64,000 bases of DNA from Eubacterium sp. OM08-24 (GCF_003438075.1 NZ_QSTA01000002.1:62001-126000); one strand, 5' to 3'. Shown: positions 7,299-16,534, counted from the stretch's first letter. Numbers and translations are program-made. The notes: a model not told the origin generated them from the sequence alone.

Positions 7299-9602
7299 TT
7301 ATTTTTCAAGAAATTCAACAAATTTTTCGCCGAGAACTTCTCTGGAATAAACCTTGCTGATTTTATCGTAGTTATCTCTGAGCTGATCGTCTGTAACCTC
7401 AGGGAACTTGCGGATTTTGTTAAGCAAGTCCTCATATGAAGTATAGATACAGCCGTCAATGCCATTTAATACTTCTCTTGAGCCTGTGTTCTCTGTGCAA
7501 TATACCATTTTGCCGTTGAGTATTGCCTCAATGTACGGCATACCAAACGAATGGTTGAGTGTGAAATCTACAACCGCATCGTGATTTTTCATCTGATTTT
7601 TAGGGTTCGAGGTTTCGCCGCAATAGCAAATATAGTCCTCCACCTCGTTGTCAAAAATCTTATCGAGGAACTCGTTGAGATAATCACCTGTGCCGTAAAC
7701 ATCAATTACAATATCGTCAACCTTTTGCTCTTTCAGATATTTTGCAAAGCCGATAAGGTTGTTAATATCAGCCTCACGCTCGTGGCTGATTCTGAGCAAA
7801 TACATACCGAGGAAGTAGTCACGCTGTGGCTCTTCAGGGTTGTTGGAGTTTACATTCTCCTCTATTGCGCCTATATCCTCTCTTGCCACACTACGGCTTG
7901 ACTCAAGTGTATTGCCAAGCACGATATAATCCTTGTAATTTTTGAAATTAAATTTATCAAGGTAAAGCTGACGGTTTTCCTCACTTACAAATACTGCCTT
8001 GCCAATGTCGATTTTCTCCATTTTATTAACAATATCAGGGAAAAGCTCGTTTACAAGTGCCGCAGTGCAATGGAAAAAGTATATCTTCTCCTCTATCTTC
8101 TCGGAGGTTGCGTCATTAAGGAAAAGGTGGAGCGACTCTCTTGTGGAAATTACGGTTTTACTGTTGATATTCTCAAGTTTTTTCCTCATTGCCATACCTG
8201 AGTACGGCGAAAGGTTCTGCTTACTGCAATCGCAGTCAAGGTGACCGTAAAGTCCTTTCCATCTGAAAAAGCCACGCTTTAAAAGCTCGATCTTACGGCG
8301 TGAATTTGCCTTATACAATGCTGTAAGCTGCAATCCGTAAGGCATTTCCTTTGGCTTTGCGGTGCACTTTAGCGACAAAAGCTCTACAAGATAGTTTTTC
8401 TCAAGCAAAGCCTCTGCAAGCGAACGAGTAGCAAAAACAGTACCGCCCACACCGTAGAAATTGTAGCCGAGGAATGTAACCTTGTTCTTCTGAATTGTAG
8501 AAAATTCCTCATACATTCTGTCAATATGAGCGCCGCTCTCGATAAAGTCATAGTCGATTTCCTCGGGAAGTCTTGACTTAAAGAACGGATTTATCGTATA
8601 GGTTTCGTCGGCAATAGCGTCAACAAGCTGTCTTGCTTTTGTGTAAGAGCACTGCTCAAGCTCCTCTACCTCGCAGTAAAGGTTACGCTTTGCAAGGTAA
8701 TTCTTCAAATCAGGCTGATACAAAATTACAGGCTTATTGAGCACCGTAAAGTCAAAGCCTACCGATGAATAGTCGGTAATAAGCACATCGTTTTTAGCAA
8801 GCTCATCAAGCACATCTGTTTTGTGCGAATGAATGAACTTGATTTTGTCGGTTTTAATGCACTCTTTAAATTCTTCGATTTTTTCCTCATCAAAGAACTG
8901 GTGCAAACAAACCGTAAAGGTTGAATTTGTTTTTTCAAGATAATCGGCAAGTTTTTGGCTCGAAAGCACGCCCTTTATCTGATGCATAAGCATTTGAGTC
9001 ATATAGTTGTCGCCGAGGTACTCTCTCCAAGTCATAAACCAAAGAATATCCTTGCCCTTTTTCGGCTCTGAGTGGTAAGCCTTGTGGCGCTTTACAAGCT
9101 CAATGTAGCGTGGCGGATAAATTCCGTAGTAAAGCTGATAATCTTTGAATTTATTGTAATCCATAAGAGTGGGCTTAATGTTCTTGTTGTAATACAAAAA
9201 ACGGAACATATTATTATTGTAGCCATAGCCCTTATATTCAATAGCTTTGATGCCGAGTGTGCCGTGCTGTAAGTAAATAAGAGGCTTTTCAATGAAAAAT
9301 TCTGTCTTTAAAAAGCCGAGCTTTGTAGGAGTAATGTCCTTGTAGCTTAAAGAAACAAAGTACATATCGGCATTCAAATAAATTTTAAAATGCTTTACTG
9401 TATTTTTCCAAACGACAAAGCTCTTCTCTTCATTTGAAAGAGAGGCATAGGCTGCTTTATTGGCGGCATTTTTTTCAAGTACAAGGTACTTGTCAATACC
9501 ATCTCTGCGAGCTACTACCTGTTTCCAAAAATAATATGAGTTATTATTTGAGGTTGCGGCAAGATTTTCGCCGAACAGCCATATAAAATTTCTACCCATC
9601 AA
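7299..9602 (-). CDS. CDP-glycerol glycerophosphotransferase fused to glycosyltransferase
   Basis: A 767-residue two-domain enzyme for a cell-surface glycerol-phosphate polymer. The first about 380 residues carry the TagF/TagB signature, with IYLQHGTLG near 110 and ITDYSSVGFDF near 290, the family active region that transfers glycerol phosphate from CDP-glycerol. The rest, from about residue 395 (VTFLGYNFYGVGGTVFATRS), is a GT4-type retaining glycosyltransferase with the nucleotide-sugar end SFGMPYIEAILNGKMVYC. It is the last gene of the cluster and starts with AAAGGAG before two adjacent ATGs. The combination suggests that it both extends the polymer and decorates it with sugar; that is inference. 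No signal peptide is seen, as expected for a cytoplasmic-face enzyme. Confidence 0.85.
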   Translation of the reverse strand: MMGRNFIWLFGENLAATSNNNSYYFWKQVVARRDGIDKYLVLEKNAANKAAYASLSNEEKSFVVWKNTVKHFKIYLNADMYFVSLSYKDITPTKLGFLKTEFFIEKPLIYLQHGTLGIKAIEYKGYGYNNNMFRFLYYNKNIKPTLMDYNKFKDYQLYYGIYPPRYIELVKRHKAYHSEPKKGKDILWFMTWREYLGDNYMTQMLMHQIKGVLSSQKLADYLEKTNSTFTVCLHQFFDEEKIEEFKECIKTDKIKFIHSHKTDVLDELAKNDVLITDYSSVGFDFTVLNKPVILYQPDLKNYLAKRNLYCEVEELEQCSYTKARQLVDAIADETYTINPFFKSRLPEEIDYDFIESGAHIDRMYEEFSTIQKNKVTFLGYNFYGVGGTVFATRSLAEALLEKNYLVELLSLKCTAKPKEMPYGLQLTALYKANSRRKIELLKRGFFRWKGLYGHLDCDCSKQNLSPYSGMAMRKKLENINSKTVISTRESLHLFLNDATSEKIEEKIYFFHCTAALVNELFPDIVNKMEKIDIGKAVFVSEENRQLYLDKFNFKNYKDYIVLGNTLESSRSVAREDIGAIEENVNSNNPEEPQRDYFLGMYLLRISHEREADINNLIGFAKYLKEQKVDDIVIDVYGTGDYLNEFLDKIFDNEVEDYICYCGETSNPKNQMKNHDAVVDFTLNHSFGMPYIEAILNGKMVYCTENTGSREVLNGIDGCIYTSYEDLLNKIRKFPEVTDDQLRDNYDKISKVYSREVLGEKFVEFLEK

Positions 9603-9680
9603 ATTACTCCTTTAGTATATGGTCTATGCTTTGGTAAACTACCAAAACCGCAAAATACAAAACAAATAAACAAAATTATA

Positions 9681-10691
9681 TTACAGCTCAAAAGATGACT
9701 TTTCAGGCAAGAGCTTTTCAAATGCGTCTATAACGCCCTGCTTTTTCACCTCAAAATCCGTAGTTTCGGCTGTATCATTAATACAAATCATATTGTGCTT
9801 TTGTGACGGAATATCCTTGCACAAATCGGGATAGTTATATTCCTTAACATGATAGCAATAGGCAAAGCTGTCCTTGCGGACTGTATAATTGCCTGCCGCC
9901 AACTGCCAGAACTTCATAAGCCACTGGTTTACATTGCCTGTTTTTCTGAACTTATCCTTACAGGTTGCGTCAAGCGTTTCAAATTCCTTTTCCCAAATTT
10001 CTTCAAAGGTTGATTTCATAAAACTTGACGGTGTGTGCTGATAATAAAATCCCGGAAACCAATGCCAAGGCAACAACAGAGTTGTTTTTAAATGGTTTTT
10101 AAATCCGTTTTTGCTGTCATACCATTTTTTCCAATCACGCTTAAAAACTTTTTCTTTATCAAAATGGTCATTGATTACAGAAACATCTGCGCCGTTAAAA
10201 AAGCCTGCGCTGTCCTTATTAAAGCAAATGCAGTCAAGCGCAAAGGTATCGCAAGGCTTGCCGTCTTTGAAAAAGTCCTCCGGCTTAGTGGGTGCTGTAA
10301 TGAACATATCGTCATTAAAATACACAAACTGCTCGGCAAGTCCCTCTATACGGTGCAAATTAAGCTCAATAGTGTGCGAGTTAAAGGTTGGAAGATACTC
10401 CTTTGGAATGTAATCCTTATGGTTTACAATGTTTAGCTTTGGGTTTGAGGTATCAAGCCACTTTGGCAAATGGCCCCATGTGACAAAATGGATTTTATTT
10501 ACCCAAGGGGCAAACTTTTCCACTCCCCTAAACCAATACTGAAGATTGTCCCAATCTCTGAAACGCACCTCGCTGTTTGCATTGGTAATGGTTTTGCCGT
10601 CATATTTAGCTTTTTCTGCCTGCCATTGCTTATCGTTGCCGTCAACCCAAATTATTACAAAGTCAATCGGGTTTGTGTTTTTCTCTTCCAT
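9681..10691 (-). CDS. Stealth-family capsular polysaccharide phosphotransferase
   Basis: A 336-residue protein of the Stealth family, which transfers sugar-1-phosphate units onto surface polysaccharides. Conserved region 1 is IDFVIIWVDGNDKQW at the N-terminus. Region 2 covers RFRDWDNLQYWFRGVEKF, the VTWGHLPKWL stretch and FVYFNDDMFI, with the acidic residues of the active site. I start at the ATG at 10689-10691 because it has GAGG at short spacing and follows the upstream stop by only seven bases; the longer frame would extend into the upstream gene. Its position between two CDP-glycerol transferase genes implies a polymer with phosphodiester-linked sugars as well as glycerol phosphate. Confidence 0.88.
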   Translation of the reverse strand: MEEKNTNPIDFVIIWVDGNDKQWQAEKAKYDGKTITNANSEVRFRDWDNLQYWFRGVEKFAPWVNKIHFVTWGHLPKWLDTSNPKLNIVNHKDYIPKEYLPTFNSHTIELNLHRIEGLAEQFVYFNDDMFITAPTKPEDFFKDGKPCDTFALDCICFNKDSAGFFNGADVSVINDHFDKEKVFKRDWKKWYDSKNGFKNHLKTTLLLPWHWFPGFYYQHTPSSFMKSTFEEIWEKEFETLDATCKDKFRKTGNVNQWLMKFWQLAAGNYTVRKDSFAYCYHVKEYNYPDLCKDIPSQKHNMICINDTAETTDFEVKKQGVIDAFEKLLPEKSSFEL

Positions 10692-10698
10692 ACATACC

Positions 10699-11901
10699 TC
10701 ACGGCCATCTTTCTTTGACAGCCTCGTAATTTCTCTTTGAATTTTCCGTATCGTACAAGTCAAAAAATTCCTTGTGTCTGTTTAAATAAAGCTCTGTGTT
10801 TGCAAACGAACGCTGTGCCATCTGCTCTATATAGTTCATAAGTCCCTGTTCTTCGTTATAAACAGGGCCAAATCCGTCCTCGGTATAGTCAAAATAACCT
10901 TTACCGTAGTGCTGCTCCGAAAATCTTTCATAATCAAACTGAAAATACGCAAGCGGCTTTTTCATATAAGCAAAGTCAATCTGCACGCTTGAGTAATCGG
11001 TAATCATAAATGCTGAGCTTTTCATAAGCTCCTGCACGGTGTATTCGGGATATTTGCAGATTGTAAGGTACGGATTGCTCTTTGAAAAGCAGTCGATAAA
11101 TCTCTGCATATCCCTGTGCGGGTAAAACATAACAGTACAGCCGTACTTTTCGCAAATTTCTTCAAGTCGTTTGCTGTTGATTATTTTACTCCAATTTTTA
11201 AAATAATCGCTCTCGCAAAAAGCCTTTTTATCATCTTCAATGCTTTTTGAAAATGCGTCTGTACCGATCCAGTCACGCCATGTAGGCATAATAAGTATCT
11301 GATTCGGCACTGTTTTAAAATCGTGAAGTTTGTCCCAACGAGGAAGTCCGAGCAGCTTTACAGTACCCTCGGGGTAGCCGTAATTGTTGCTTACATACTC
11401 CCACTCCCTGTATGTGCTGGTAACAAACATACTCATTTTTGTGTTTTTATAATAAAGAAAGTCAATATTTGTAAGAATTACACCATGCTGTAAAAAAACT
11501 CGGCTGTTGTGCAAAATTCCGTAAACCTCAAGCAGATAGCAAACGGCATAGTTTGGCTTGCCGCCTTTTTGCGAGCTTATGTTTACCTTTGCGGTAAGGT
11601 ACAAAATCCAATGCGCAAAACTGCCGTACTTTACGGTTTTGCCGGTTTTTTTGACATTTTCGTAATCAACGCTGTTTTTATACACCGCATAAACGCAGTC
11701 CTGCTCAGGGTGATTTTTGCACACATATTCAAAAAAACAAAATCCGTTGTCCGTTGCCTCTACACCGTTGTCGCATACAAGCCACAAATCTTTTCTGAAA
11801 ATTTTATACACGAGCGCAATCGGCAAGGCAAATATAAACAGAAAAATATGCAGTATATCTCTCGGTTTTACATCTTTGAGTTTTTCAAAAAATCTTGACA
11901 T
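10699..11901 (-). CDS. CDP-glycerol glycerophosphotransferase family protein
   Basis: A 400-residue TagB/TagF-like enzyme. An N-terminal hydrophobic segment (ILHIFLFIFALPIALVY) could tether it to the membrane. VFLQHGVILT near 130 and the signature MITDYSSVQIDFAYMKKPLAYFQFD near 300 match the glycerophosphotransferase family, as does LIMPTWRDWIG. It is shorter than TagF polymerases and fits a primase (TagB-like) or short-chain transferase. It lies nine bases after the ABC ATPase gene and directly before the Stealth gene, in one operon. Confidence 0.88.
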   Translation of the reverse strand: MSRFFEKLKDVKPRDILHIFLFIFALPIALVYKIFRKDLWLVCDNGVEATDNGFCFFEYVCKNHPEQDCVYAVYKNSVDYENVKKTGKTVKYGSFAHWILYLTAKVNISSQKGGKPNYAVCYLLEVYGILHNSRVFLQHGVILTNIDFLYYKNTKMSMFVTSTYREWEYVSNNYGYPEGTVKLLGLPRWDKLHDFKTVPNQILIMPTWRDWIGTDAFSKSIEDDKKAFCESDYFKNWSKIINSKRLEEICEKYGCTVMFYPHRDMQRFIDCFSKSNPYLTICKYPEYTVQELMKSSAFMITDYSSVQIDFAYMKKPLAYFQFDYERFSEQHYGKGYFDYTEDGFGPVYNEEQGLMNYIEQMAQRSFANTELYLNRHKEFFDLYDTENSKRNYEAVKERWP

Positions 11902-11910
11902 ACCCCACCA

Positions 11911-12642
11911 TTAAGACATAAATTCTTCGTACAAAGGCAATACTTCCTCGGTAGTACCCTGCATTTTAACTTCGCCCTCGTGCAGCCAAAGAATGTTGTC
12001 GCAAAGCTTTCTGAGTGTGTCTGAGCTATGAGATACAATAACAACCGTTCTGTCTTTATTCATAATAAGGCTGCGCATTTTTTCGTAGCTCTTCTTTTTA
12101 AACTTTGCGTCACCAACGCTCAAAACCTCGTCAATAAGCATAATTTCGGTTTCAAGAATAGCTGTAATTGAGAAAGCGAGCTTTGAATACATACCGCTTG
12201 AATATGTCTTTACAGGACGGTCAATAAAGTCGCCAAGCTCAGAAAACTCAATGATTTCGTCAAGTTTTTCTTCAATTTGCGGTCTTTCAAAGCCTAAAAG
12301 CATACCCGAAAGGAAAATATTTTCTCTTCCGCTCAGCTTATTCTGAAAGCCTACGCCGATTGAAAGCAAGGAAATTGAATGGCCGTGCAAGTCGATTTCG
12401 CCCTCATCAGGTGAAAAAATGCCTGCGATTGCCTTAAGAAGTGTAGATTTACCGCTGCCGTTTTTGCCGACAATACCCAAAATCTGACCCTTTTCAACCT
12501 CAAAAGAAACACCCTTTACAGCCTCAAAATACTCAATTTTCTTATTCTTTCTCGGTGCAAAAATAGACTTTAAAAGCGAAACCTTTTTAAAACATCTGTA
12601 TTTAATTTTAACATTTCTGACTGAAATTGCTGATTCTCCCAT
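11911..12642 (-). CDS. tagH: Teichoic acid/polysaccharide exporter ATP-binding protein (TagH-like)
   Basis: ABC ATPase of 243 residues that powers export of a finished surface polymer with the TagG-like permease. Walker A is GKNGSGKST near residue 60, the signature is YSSGMYSKL, and Walker B is IMLIDEVLSVGD. The form YSSGM and the early segment KNKKIEYFEAVKGVSF are typical for the TagH/Wzt subgroup. There is no long C-terminal sugar-recognition domain, so export probably does not depend on a chain-end cap. It starts two bases after the permease gene with AAAGGTG. Confidence 0.92.
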   Translation of the reverse strand: MGESAISVRNVKIKYRCFKKVSLLKSIFAPRKNKKIEYFEAVKGVSFEVEKGQILGIVGKNGSGKSTLLKAIAGIFSPDEGEIDLHGHSISLLSIGVGFQNKLSGRENIFLSGMLLGFERPQIEEKLDEIIEFSELGDFIDRPVKTYSSGMYSKLAFSITAILETEIMLIDEVLSVGDAKFKKKSYEKMRSLIMNKDRTVVIVSHSSDTLRKLCDNILWLHEGEVKMQGTTEEVLPLYEEFMS

Positions 12643-12644
12643 AA

Positions 12645-13427
12645 TTAAATCACCTTTACATAGCTGTTTTCGTGCTTATAAATCGTTCTGATGCCAATAA
12701 CACTGATAACGATGCCAACAACAAACCACGCAAGCAATGCTACCCAGTGTGGATCCTGATTATAAATAAGCACTCGTCTTAAATCGCAGATAATAAGAGC
12801 TATCGGATTACATTTAATCAAAAGCTCACCCAAAATACCGTCAAGTTTATTTTCGATTGAATAGAAAATACCTGAAATGTAGAATCCGAGCTGCAGCACA
12901 ATGGTAATTACATTGAGCAAGTCCTCAACAAATACGCCAAAGTGGAGCATAATTGTACTGCAGGCAAATGTGATTACCACCAAAAGAACCATAATCGGCA
13001 GTGCCCAGAACATACGCCAGCTCAAAGGCACTTGGTAAATAATCATCAAAAGAACCGTAAGAGCATAGGATACGAGCATTTTAAAGCCGTAAACACCGAT
13101 TTTTTCAAGAATAAATATGTGCTTAGGTATATAAACTTTCGTGACAATCATCTTTTTTGACTGCACGACTTTTACGCAGCTTTTAACAACCTTGCTGAAG
13201 AACTGCCAACAGTTAAGACCGATAAATACGAATACCGGGAAATACGGCTCGCCGCTCTTAAATACAAGGATTGCGATAAACGAATACACAAGCATAAAGA
13301 AGAACGGATCAAGAATCCACCACAGCCAGCTCAAGAAAGAGCCCGCTACTTCGGACTTAAGTTCCGCCTTTGAAGAAAATACCGTGTAGTTAAAGAATTT
13401 TTTGATGTCCTTAAAAAATCTGCTCAT
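12645..13427 (-). CDS. tagG: Teichoic acid/polysaccharide ABC exporter permease (TagG-like)
   Basis: ABC-2 type permease of about 260 residues with six hydrophobic segments, starting with SFLSWLWWILDPFFFMLVYSFIAI, the hallmark of the TagG/Wzm family. Together with the ATPase it moves lipid-linked polymer across the membrane. I choose the ATG at 13427 (MSRFFKDIKKFF) rather than the GTG at 13472, because a TATAAT on the minus strand at 13490-13495 would put the transcript start almost on the GTG, leaving it no ribosome binding site. It is the first gene of the five-gene surface-polymer operon. Confidence 0.9.
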   Translation of the reverse strand: MSRFFKDIKKFFNYTVFSSKAELKSEVAGSFLSWLWWILDPFFFMLVYSFIAILVFKSGEPYFPVFVFIGLNCWQFFSKVVKSCVKVVQSKKMIVTKVYIPKHIFILEKIGVYGFKMLVSYALTVLLMIIYQVPLSWRMFWALPIMVLLVVITFACSTIMLHFGVFVEDLLNVITIVLQLGFYISGIFYSIENKLDGILGELLIKCNPIALIICDLRRVLIYNQDPHWVALLAWFVVGIVISVIGIRTIYKHENSYVKVI

Positions 13428-13828
13428 CTTTAATAACTCACTTCCAAATCTGTAAAATTTTAATTCTGACACATAATTATCTATTTTGCATTATAACATT
13501 ATACTGTCAATATTTCAAGTATTGCGTAGTTTTCAGGTGACGAATTTTGCAGGCATTTTTGCGATTTTTCTGTTAAAGAATTTGCAAATAATACACATAA
13601 TCCTTACATTGTCTTGAAATATCATAATTTAGTTTTCAACATTTCCTTAATAGTATGTTAAAAAATGCGAATTTGTTATGGCTCGTTTTATGCCCAGAAC
13701 AGAAAAAGCACCCTGCATCTACGCAAAGTGCTTTGGTCTAAAATTCATAATGCGACCACATAGAAATAATTTTTATTGTTTTCTTTACACTCGTGCCCCA
13801 AGGGCACTTCCTCGCCTTGCTCGGGCGC

Positions 13829-14420
13829 AGTCCTGAAAGATTGTATATATAACACTAAAGGGTATTAATACTTTTGTACTAACACCCTTTTCCTGTGGTC
13901 GAGGTGACAGTGTTTGTACTATTATAATAATTTCTGCCTCGCCTGTTGTGGCTTGTTCATAGTCATAGTATCATCAACGCTCTCTAAAATGTTTTACCGT
14001 CTGAAATATAGTCGCATTGCGTTGTGTATAAATACACTTCCTTATGCTCCTTATTTCAGACAGCGCTTTGCTCCCTTTATCCGCCACCGGCGGCGGTCGC
14101 AAGGCTACCACCGGACTGTTTTCTTTACGCTCGCCTTCAAGTCCTGAAAGATTGTATATATAACACTAAAGGGTATTAATACTTTTGTACTAACACCCTT
14201 TTTCTGTGGTCGAGGTGACAGTGTTTATACTATTATAATAATTTCTGCCTCGCCTGTTGCGGCTTGTTCATAGTCATAGTATCATCAACGCTCTCGCTAA
14301 AAACAGTCCACCGGACTGTTTTCTTAACGCTCGCCTTCAAGTCCTGAAAGATTATACATATAACACTAAAGGGTATTAATACTTTTGTACTAACGCCCTT
14401 TTTCTGTGGTCGAGGTGACA
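13829..14420. repeat. Tandem copies of tRNA-Pro 3' end plus terminator
   Basis: Three near-identical segments start at 13829, 14140 and 14340 with AGTCCTGAAAGATT. Each contains the hairpin AAAGGGTATTAATAC...GTACTAAC.CCCTTT and then TGGTCGAGGTGACAG, which is the 3' end of the tRNA-Pro gene (minus strand) with its CCA. In copies A and B the sequence then leaves the tRNA and continues TGTTT.TACTATTATAAT to CATCAACGCTCTC. In copy C it runs into the complete tRNA at 14407-14483. The linker before copies B and C (ACCGGACTGTTTTCTT) is also duplicated. The rest of 13430-13828 is AT-rich and I see no gene in it. Confidence 0.85.
14366..14402 (-). terminator. Terminator of tRNA-Pro
   Basis: Fifteen-position stem (two mismatches) directly after the tRNA 3' end on the minus strand, AAAGGGCGTTAGTAC with GTATTAATACCCTTT. 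The same hairpin accompanies each of the two partial tRNA copies upstream. Confidence 0.75.
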
Positions 14421-14483
14421 GGACTTGAACCTGCGGCATCTTGGTCCCAAACCAAGCACTCTACCAAACTGAGTTACACCTCG
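14407..14483 (-). tRNA. tRNA-Pro (UGG)
   Basis: Acceptor stem CGAGGTG/CACCTCG, D arm with AACTCAGTTTGGTAGAG, anticodon stem CTTGG/CCAAG around loop TTTGGGA (anticodon TGG), and T arm GCAGGTTCAAGTCCTGT. Discriminator A and CCA are encoded in the DNA. A 73-base body plus ACCA fits a standard proline tRNA. Confidence 0.95.
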
Positions 14484-14606
14484 AAATTTATTAATTTTTG
14501 TTGCCTCAATTAGTCAGCTTAATTATTATATAACACGAAGTGCGATTTGTCAACAATTATTTTTAAATTTTTTCAGATTTTTAAAATATTTTTTGTTTTT
14601 CTTTAA

Positions 14607-14635
14607 TTGACATACATTGCTGTGAGGTATAAAAT
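14607..14635 (+). promoter_or_regulatory. Promoter of the O-antigen-ligase-like gene
   Basis: TTGACA (14607-14612), 17 bases, TAAAAT (14630-14635), 28 bases before the start codon of the membrane protein gene. Confidence 0.6.
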
Positions 14636-14663
14636 ATGATTACACTATTTTAAGGGTGATTAT

Positions 14664-16253
14664 ATGTCTGAAAATACTAAATTAAATCCCTCAAGCGGTT
14701 TGCCTGAGAATAAATATACTACCAAGAGCAAGTTTGTAAACATATTCTTGCTTGTTATGTTTACGGTTTTTCCGCTGTTCTATACCGATTATTATTACAA
14801 CATAAGGCACGATAAATATTATTTCTTTCTGTTCGCAACCGATGCGCTCCTGCTTATGCTCGGCGCTGTTGCCGTTACTAAATCCGATTCAGCCAGCGCA
14901 AAAAACGAAAAGAAAGCCATACCATGGTACAAAAAGCTGTCTTTCACCGACTATGCGTTTGGCGCTTTCATTTTAGTATGCACAATATCAACTGTCTTTT
15001 CGCAAGATCCGTATGACGCATTTTTCGGCATAAGCGGCAGAAACAACGGCTTATTCCTTATGCTTTATTATGCGGTTGTGTATCTGTTAATTACTCGGTT
15101 TTATCACTTTAAAAGCTATGTTTTTGTGGCGCTTGCAGGATGTTCGATTATAATTTACCTGCTTGATATTCTCAACTGCTTTTACATTGATCCTCTCGGA
15201 ATGTTTGCAACGCTCACCGATGAGCAAACTATTGCAAACTTTACCTCTACTATCGGCAACAAAAATCTTATGTCGAGTTTTATCTGCGTTGTAATGCCTG
15301 TTACCATTGCCTTTTCTGTATTGAGCAACAAGCGCAACCACCGCATTATCTATTATATATCTTCAGCATTCGGCTATATGGCGCTGATGACAGCCGACAG
15401 CTATTCGGGCATTTTGGGACTTGGGGCAGTATTTGCCGTACTGCTTGTATGGTTTTCACGCAAGGTTGCAAGGCTAAAAAGATTTTTTCTTGCAACAACA
15501 ATTATGCTTTTGAGCGGAAAAGCACTTCGATTGTTTTCGTATTTTATGGGCGACAAATCAAAGGGAATTTCTGAATTTCAAAGTCTGCTTGTATATTCAA
15601 ATGTAATATGGGCGGTAATAGCCGTATTTGCTGTTATTACTGCGCTTTTGTACCTTGCGGCTTATAGATTTCCATACAAAACCATGCCGATTGCTATACC
15701 TATTATAATAGGAAGTATTTTTGTTCTTTCTGTTTGTGCAATGTTTTTTGCGGTGTATTATTTCAGCGTGATAGACACAAAAACCGACCTCGGCTTTCTT
15801 AAAAGCTTTCTTCGATTCAATGACAGCTGGGGCACTCATCGTGGTTATATGTGGATTCGCTCGTTTTGGATATTCGGCGACTTTTCATTTTATAACAAGC
15901 TGTTCGGCAGTGGCCCTGACACATTTGCCACTGTATTTGAGCCGTATTTTGAGGGACTTATGCACTACGGCGACAGCTCCACAAACTGTGCGCATAACGA
16001 ATACATAAACTACCTTGTAACTACGGGCATTTTGGGACTTGTCTCTTACCTTTCGATACTTTTCGGTGCGCTGAAAGGTGCAATAAAGTCCGCCGCAAAA
16101 AATCCGCTTGCAATTATTTTTGCCGTATCTGTTATCAGCTACGCCGTGCAGGCAACTGTAAACCTCGCCCAGCCGATTACAACACCGCTGTTCATTATAT
16201 TTGTTTCGCTTTGCGAGGCGGTTTCTCGTCAGCAAAAGGCGGTCAATAATTAA
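14664..16253 (+). CDS. O-antigen ligase family membrane protein
   Basis: Integral membrane protein of 529 residues with about 11-12 hydrophobic segments. The segment SGRNNGLFLMLYYAVVY and the large loop near 390-455 with GSGPDTFATVFEPYFEG and CAHNEYINYLVTTGILGL match the O-antigen ligase/polymerase (Wzy/WaaL) domain; the His of HNEY is the conserved loop residue. Such proteins join lipid-linked glycans or polymerise them on the outer face of the membrane. It is monocistronic, with its own promoter and terminator. It may act on glycans related to the nearby teichoic-type cluster or on protein glycosylation; the sequence does not decide. Confidence 0.85.
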   Translation: MSENTKLNPSSGLPENKYTTKSKFVNIFLLVMFTVFPLFYTDYYYNIRHDKYYFFLFATDALLLMLGAVAVTKSDSASAKNEKKAIPWYKKLSFTDYAFGAFILVCTISTVFSQDPYDAFFGISGRNNGLFLMLYYAVVYLLITRFYHFKSYVFVALAGCSIIIYLLDILNCFYIDPLGMFATLTDEQTIANFTSTIGNKNLMSSFICVVMPVTIAFSVLSNKRNHRIIYYISSAFGYMALMTADSYSGILGLGAVFAVLLVWFSRKVARLKRFFLATTIMLLSGKALRLFSYFMGDKSKGISEFQSLLVYSNVIWAVIAVFAVITALLYLAAYRFPYKTMPIAIPIIIGSIFVLSVCAMFFAVYYFSVIDTKTDLGFLKSFLRFNDSWGTHRGYMWIRSFWIFGDFSFYNKLFGSGPDTFATVFEPYFEGLMHYGDSSTNCAHNEYINYLVTTGILGLVSYLSILFGALKGAIKSAAKNPLAIIFAVSVISYAVQATVNLAQPITTPLFIIFVSLCEAVSRQQKAVNN

Positions 16254-16268
16254 TACTAGTATAACCGA

Positions 16269-16299
16269 CAAGACAGACCTAAAAATCTGTCTTGTTTTT
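16269..16299. terminator. Bidirectional terminator
   Basis: Nine-pair stem CAAGACAGA/TCTGTCTTG followed by TTTTT on the plus strand. It also ends with A-rich sequence on the left, so it can serve both the membrane protein gene and the convergent 52-codon ORF. Confidence 0.85.
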
Positions 16300-16456
16300 A
16301 TGCCGTTTTTCTGTGCGACACTTGTTTTACCCGGCAATTATTTGCTGAATATTTGTGGGCTTTCGGCTTTCTGAAAATTGCTTTTACAGGGTAGCGCATT
16401 GCATAGCTTATAATTACAAAAATACACACATTAACATATAAATTAGCGTCTGTCAT
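16298..16456 (-). CDS. Small membrane protein, 52 residues
   Basis: An unrecognised 52-codon ORF with AGGAG at nine bases before its ATG. The start MTDANLYVNVCIFVIISYAMRY contains one hydrophobic segment (about residues 7-19), and the rest is strongly basic (KAIFRKPKAHK, CRVKQVSHRK), the pattern of a small single-pass membrane protein or a type I toxin-like peptide. It ends on the bidirectional terminator. A promoter module shared with both CRISPR loci lies just upstream (16495-16534). Function unknown. Confidence 0.5.
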   Translation of the reverse strand: MTDANLYVNVCIFVIISYAMRYPVKAIFRKPKAHKYSANNCRVKQVSHRKTA

Positions 16457-16494
16457 ATTATTAACTCCTTTTATGTCTTATTTGTTATGCTTTA

Positions 16495-16534
16495 ATTATA
16501 TAATTTTCAATGGGCCATAATCAGGACTTTGCTC
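16495..16534 (-). promoter_or_regulatory. Shared promoter module copy 2, facing small ORF
   Basis: Minus strand: GAGCAAAG (16527-16534), 26 bases, TATAAT (16495-16500). The inner part reads GTCCTGATTATGGCCC, one half of the GTCC-N8-GGAC palindrome being altered. Start of transcription expected near 16488, 32 bases before the ATG of the 52-residue ORF. Confidence 0.65.

Noticed and set aside
12645..13472. GTG start of the TagG-like permease at 13472
   Set aside because: A TATAAT just upstream would place the transcript start on the GTG; the ATG at 13427 fits the family start better.
14065..14072. A fifth CTTTGCTC octamer on the plus strand
   Set aside because: There is no TATAAT-like hexamer at 26 bases (the site reads TACACT) and no gene follows, so it is taken as chance.
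13829..14350. AAGTCCTGA in the tRNA-linked repeats as further copies of the shared module
   Set aside because: The GAGCAAAG box is missing and the distance to TATAA differs.
14233..14439. A 68-codon frame over the tRNA-Pro region
   Set aside because: It covers the tRNA 3' end and the tandem repeats and has no homology or ribosome binding site.
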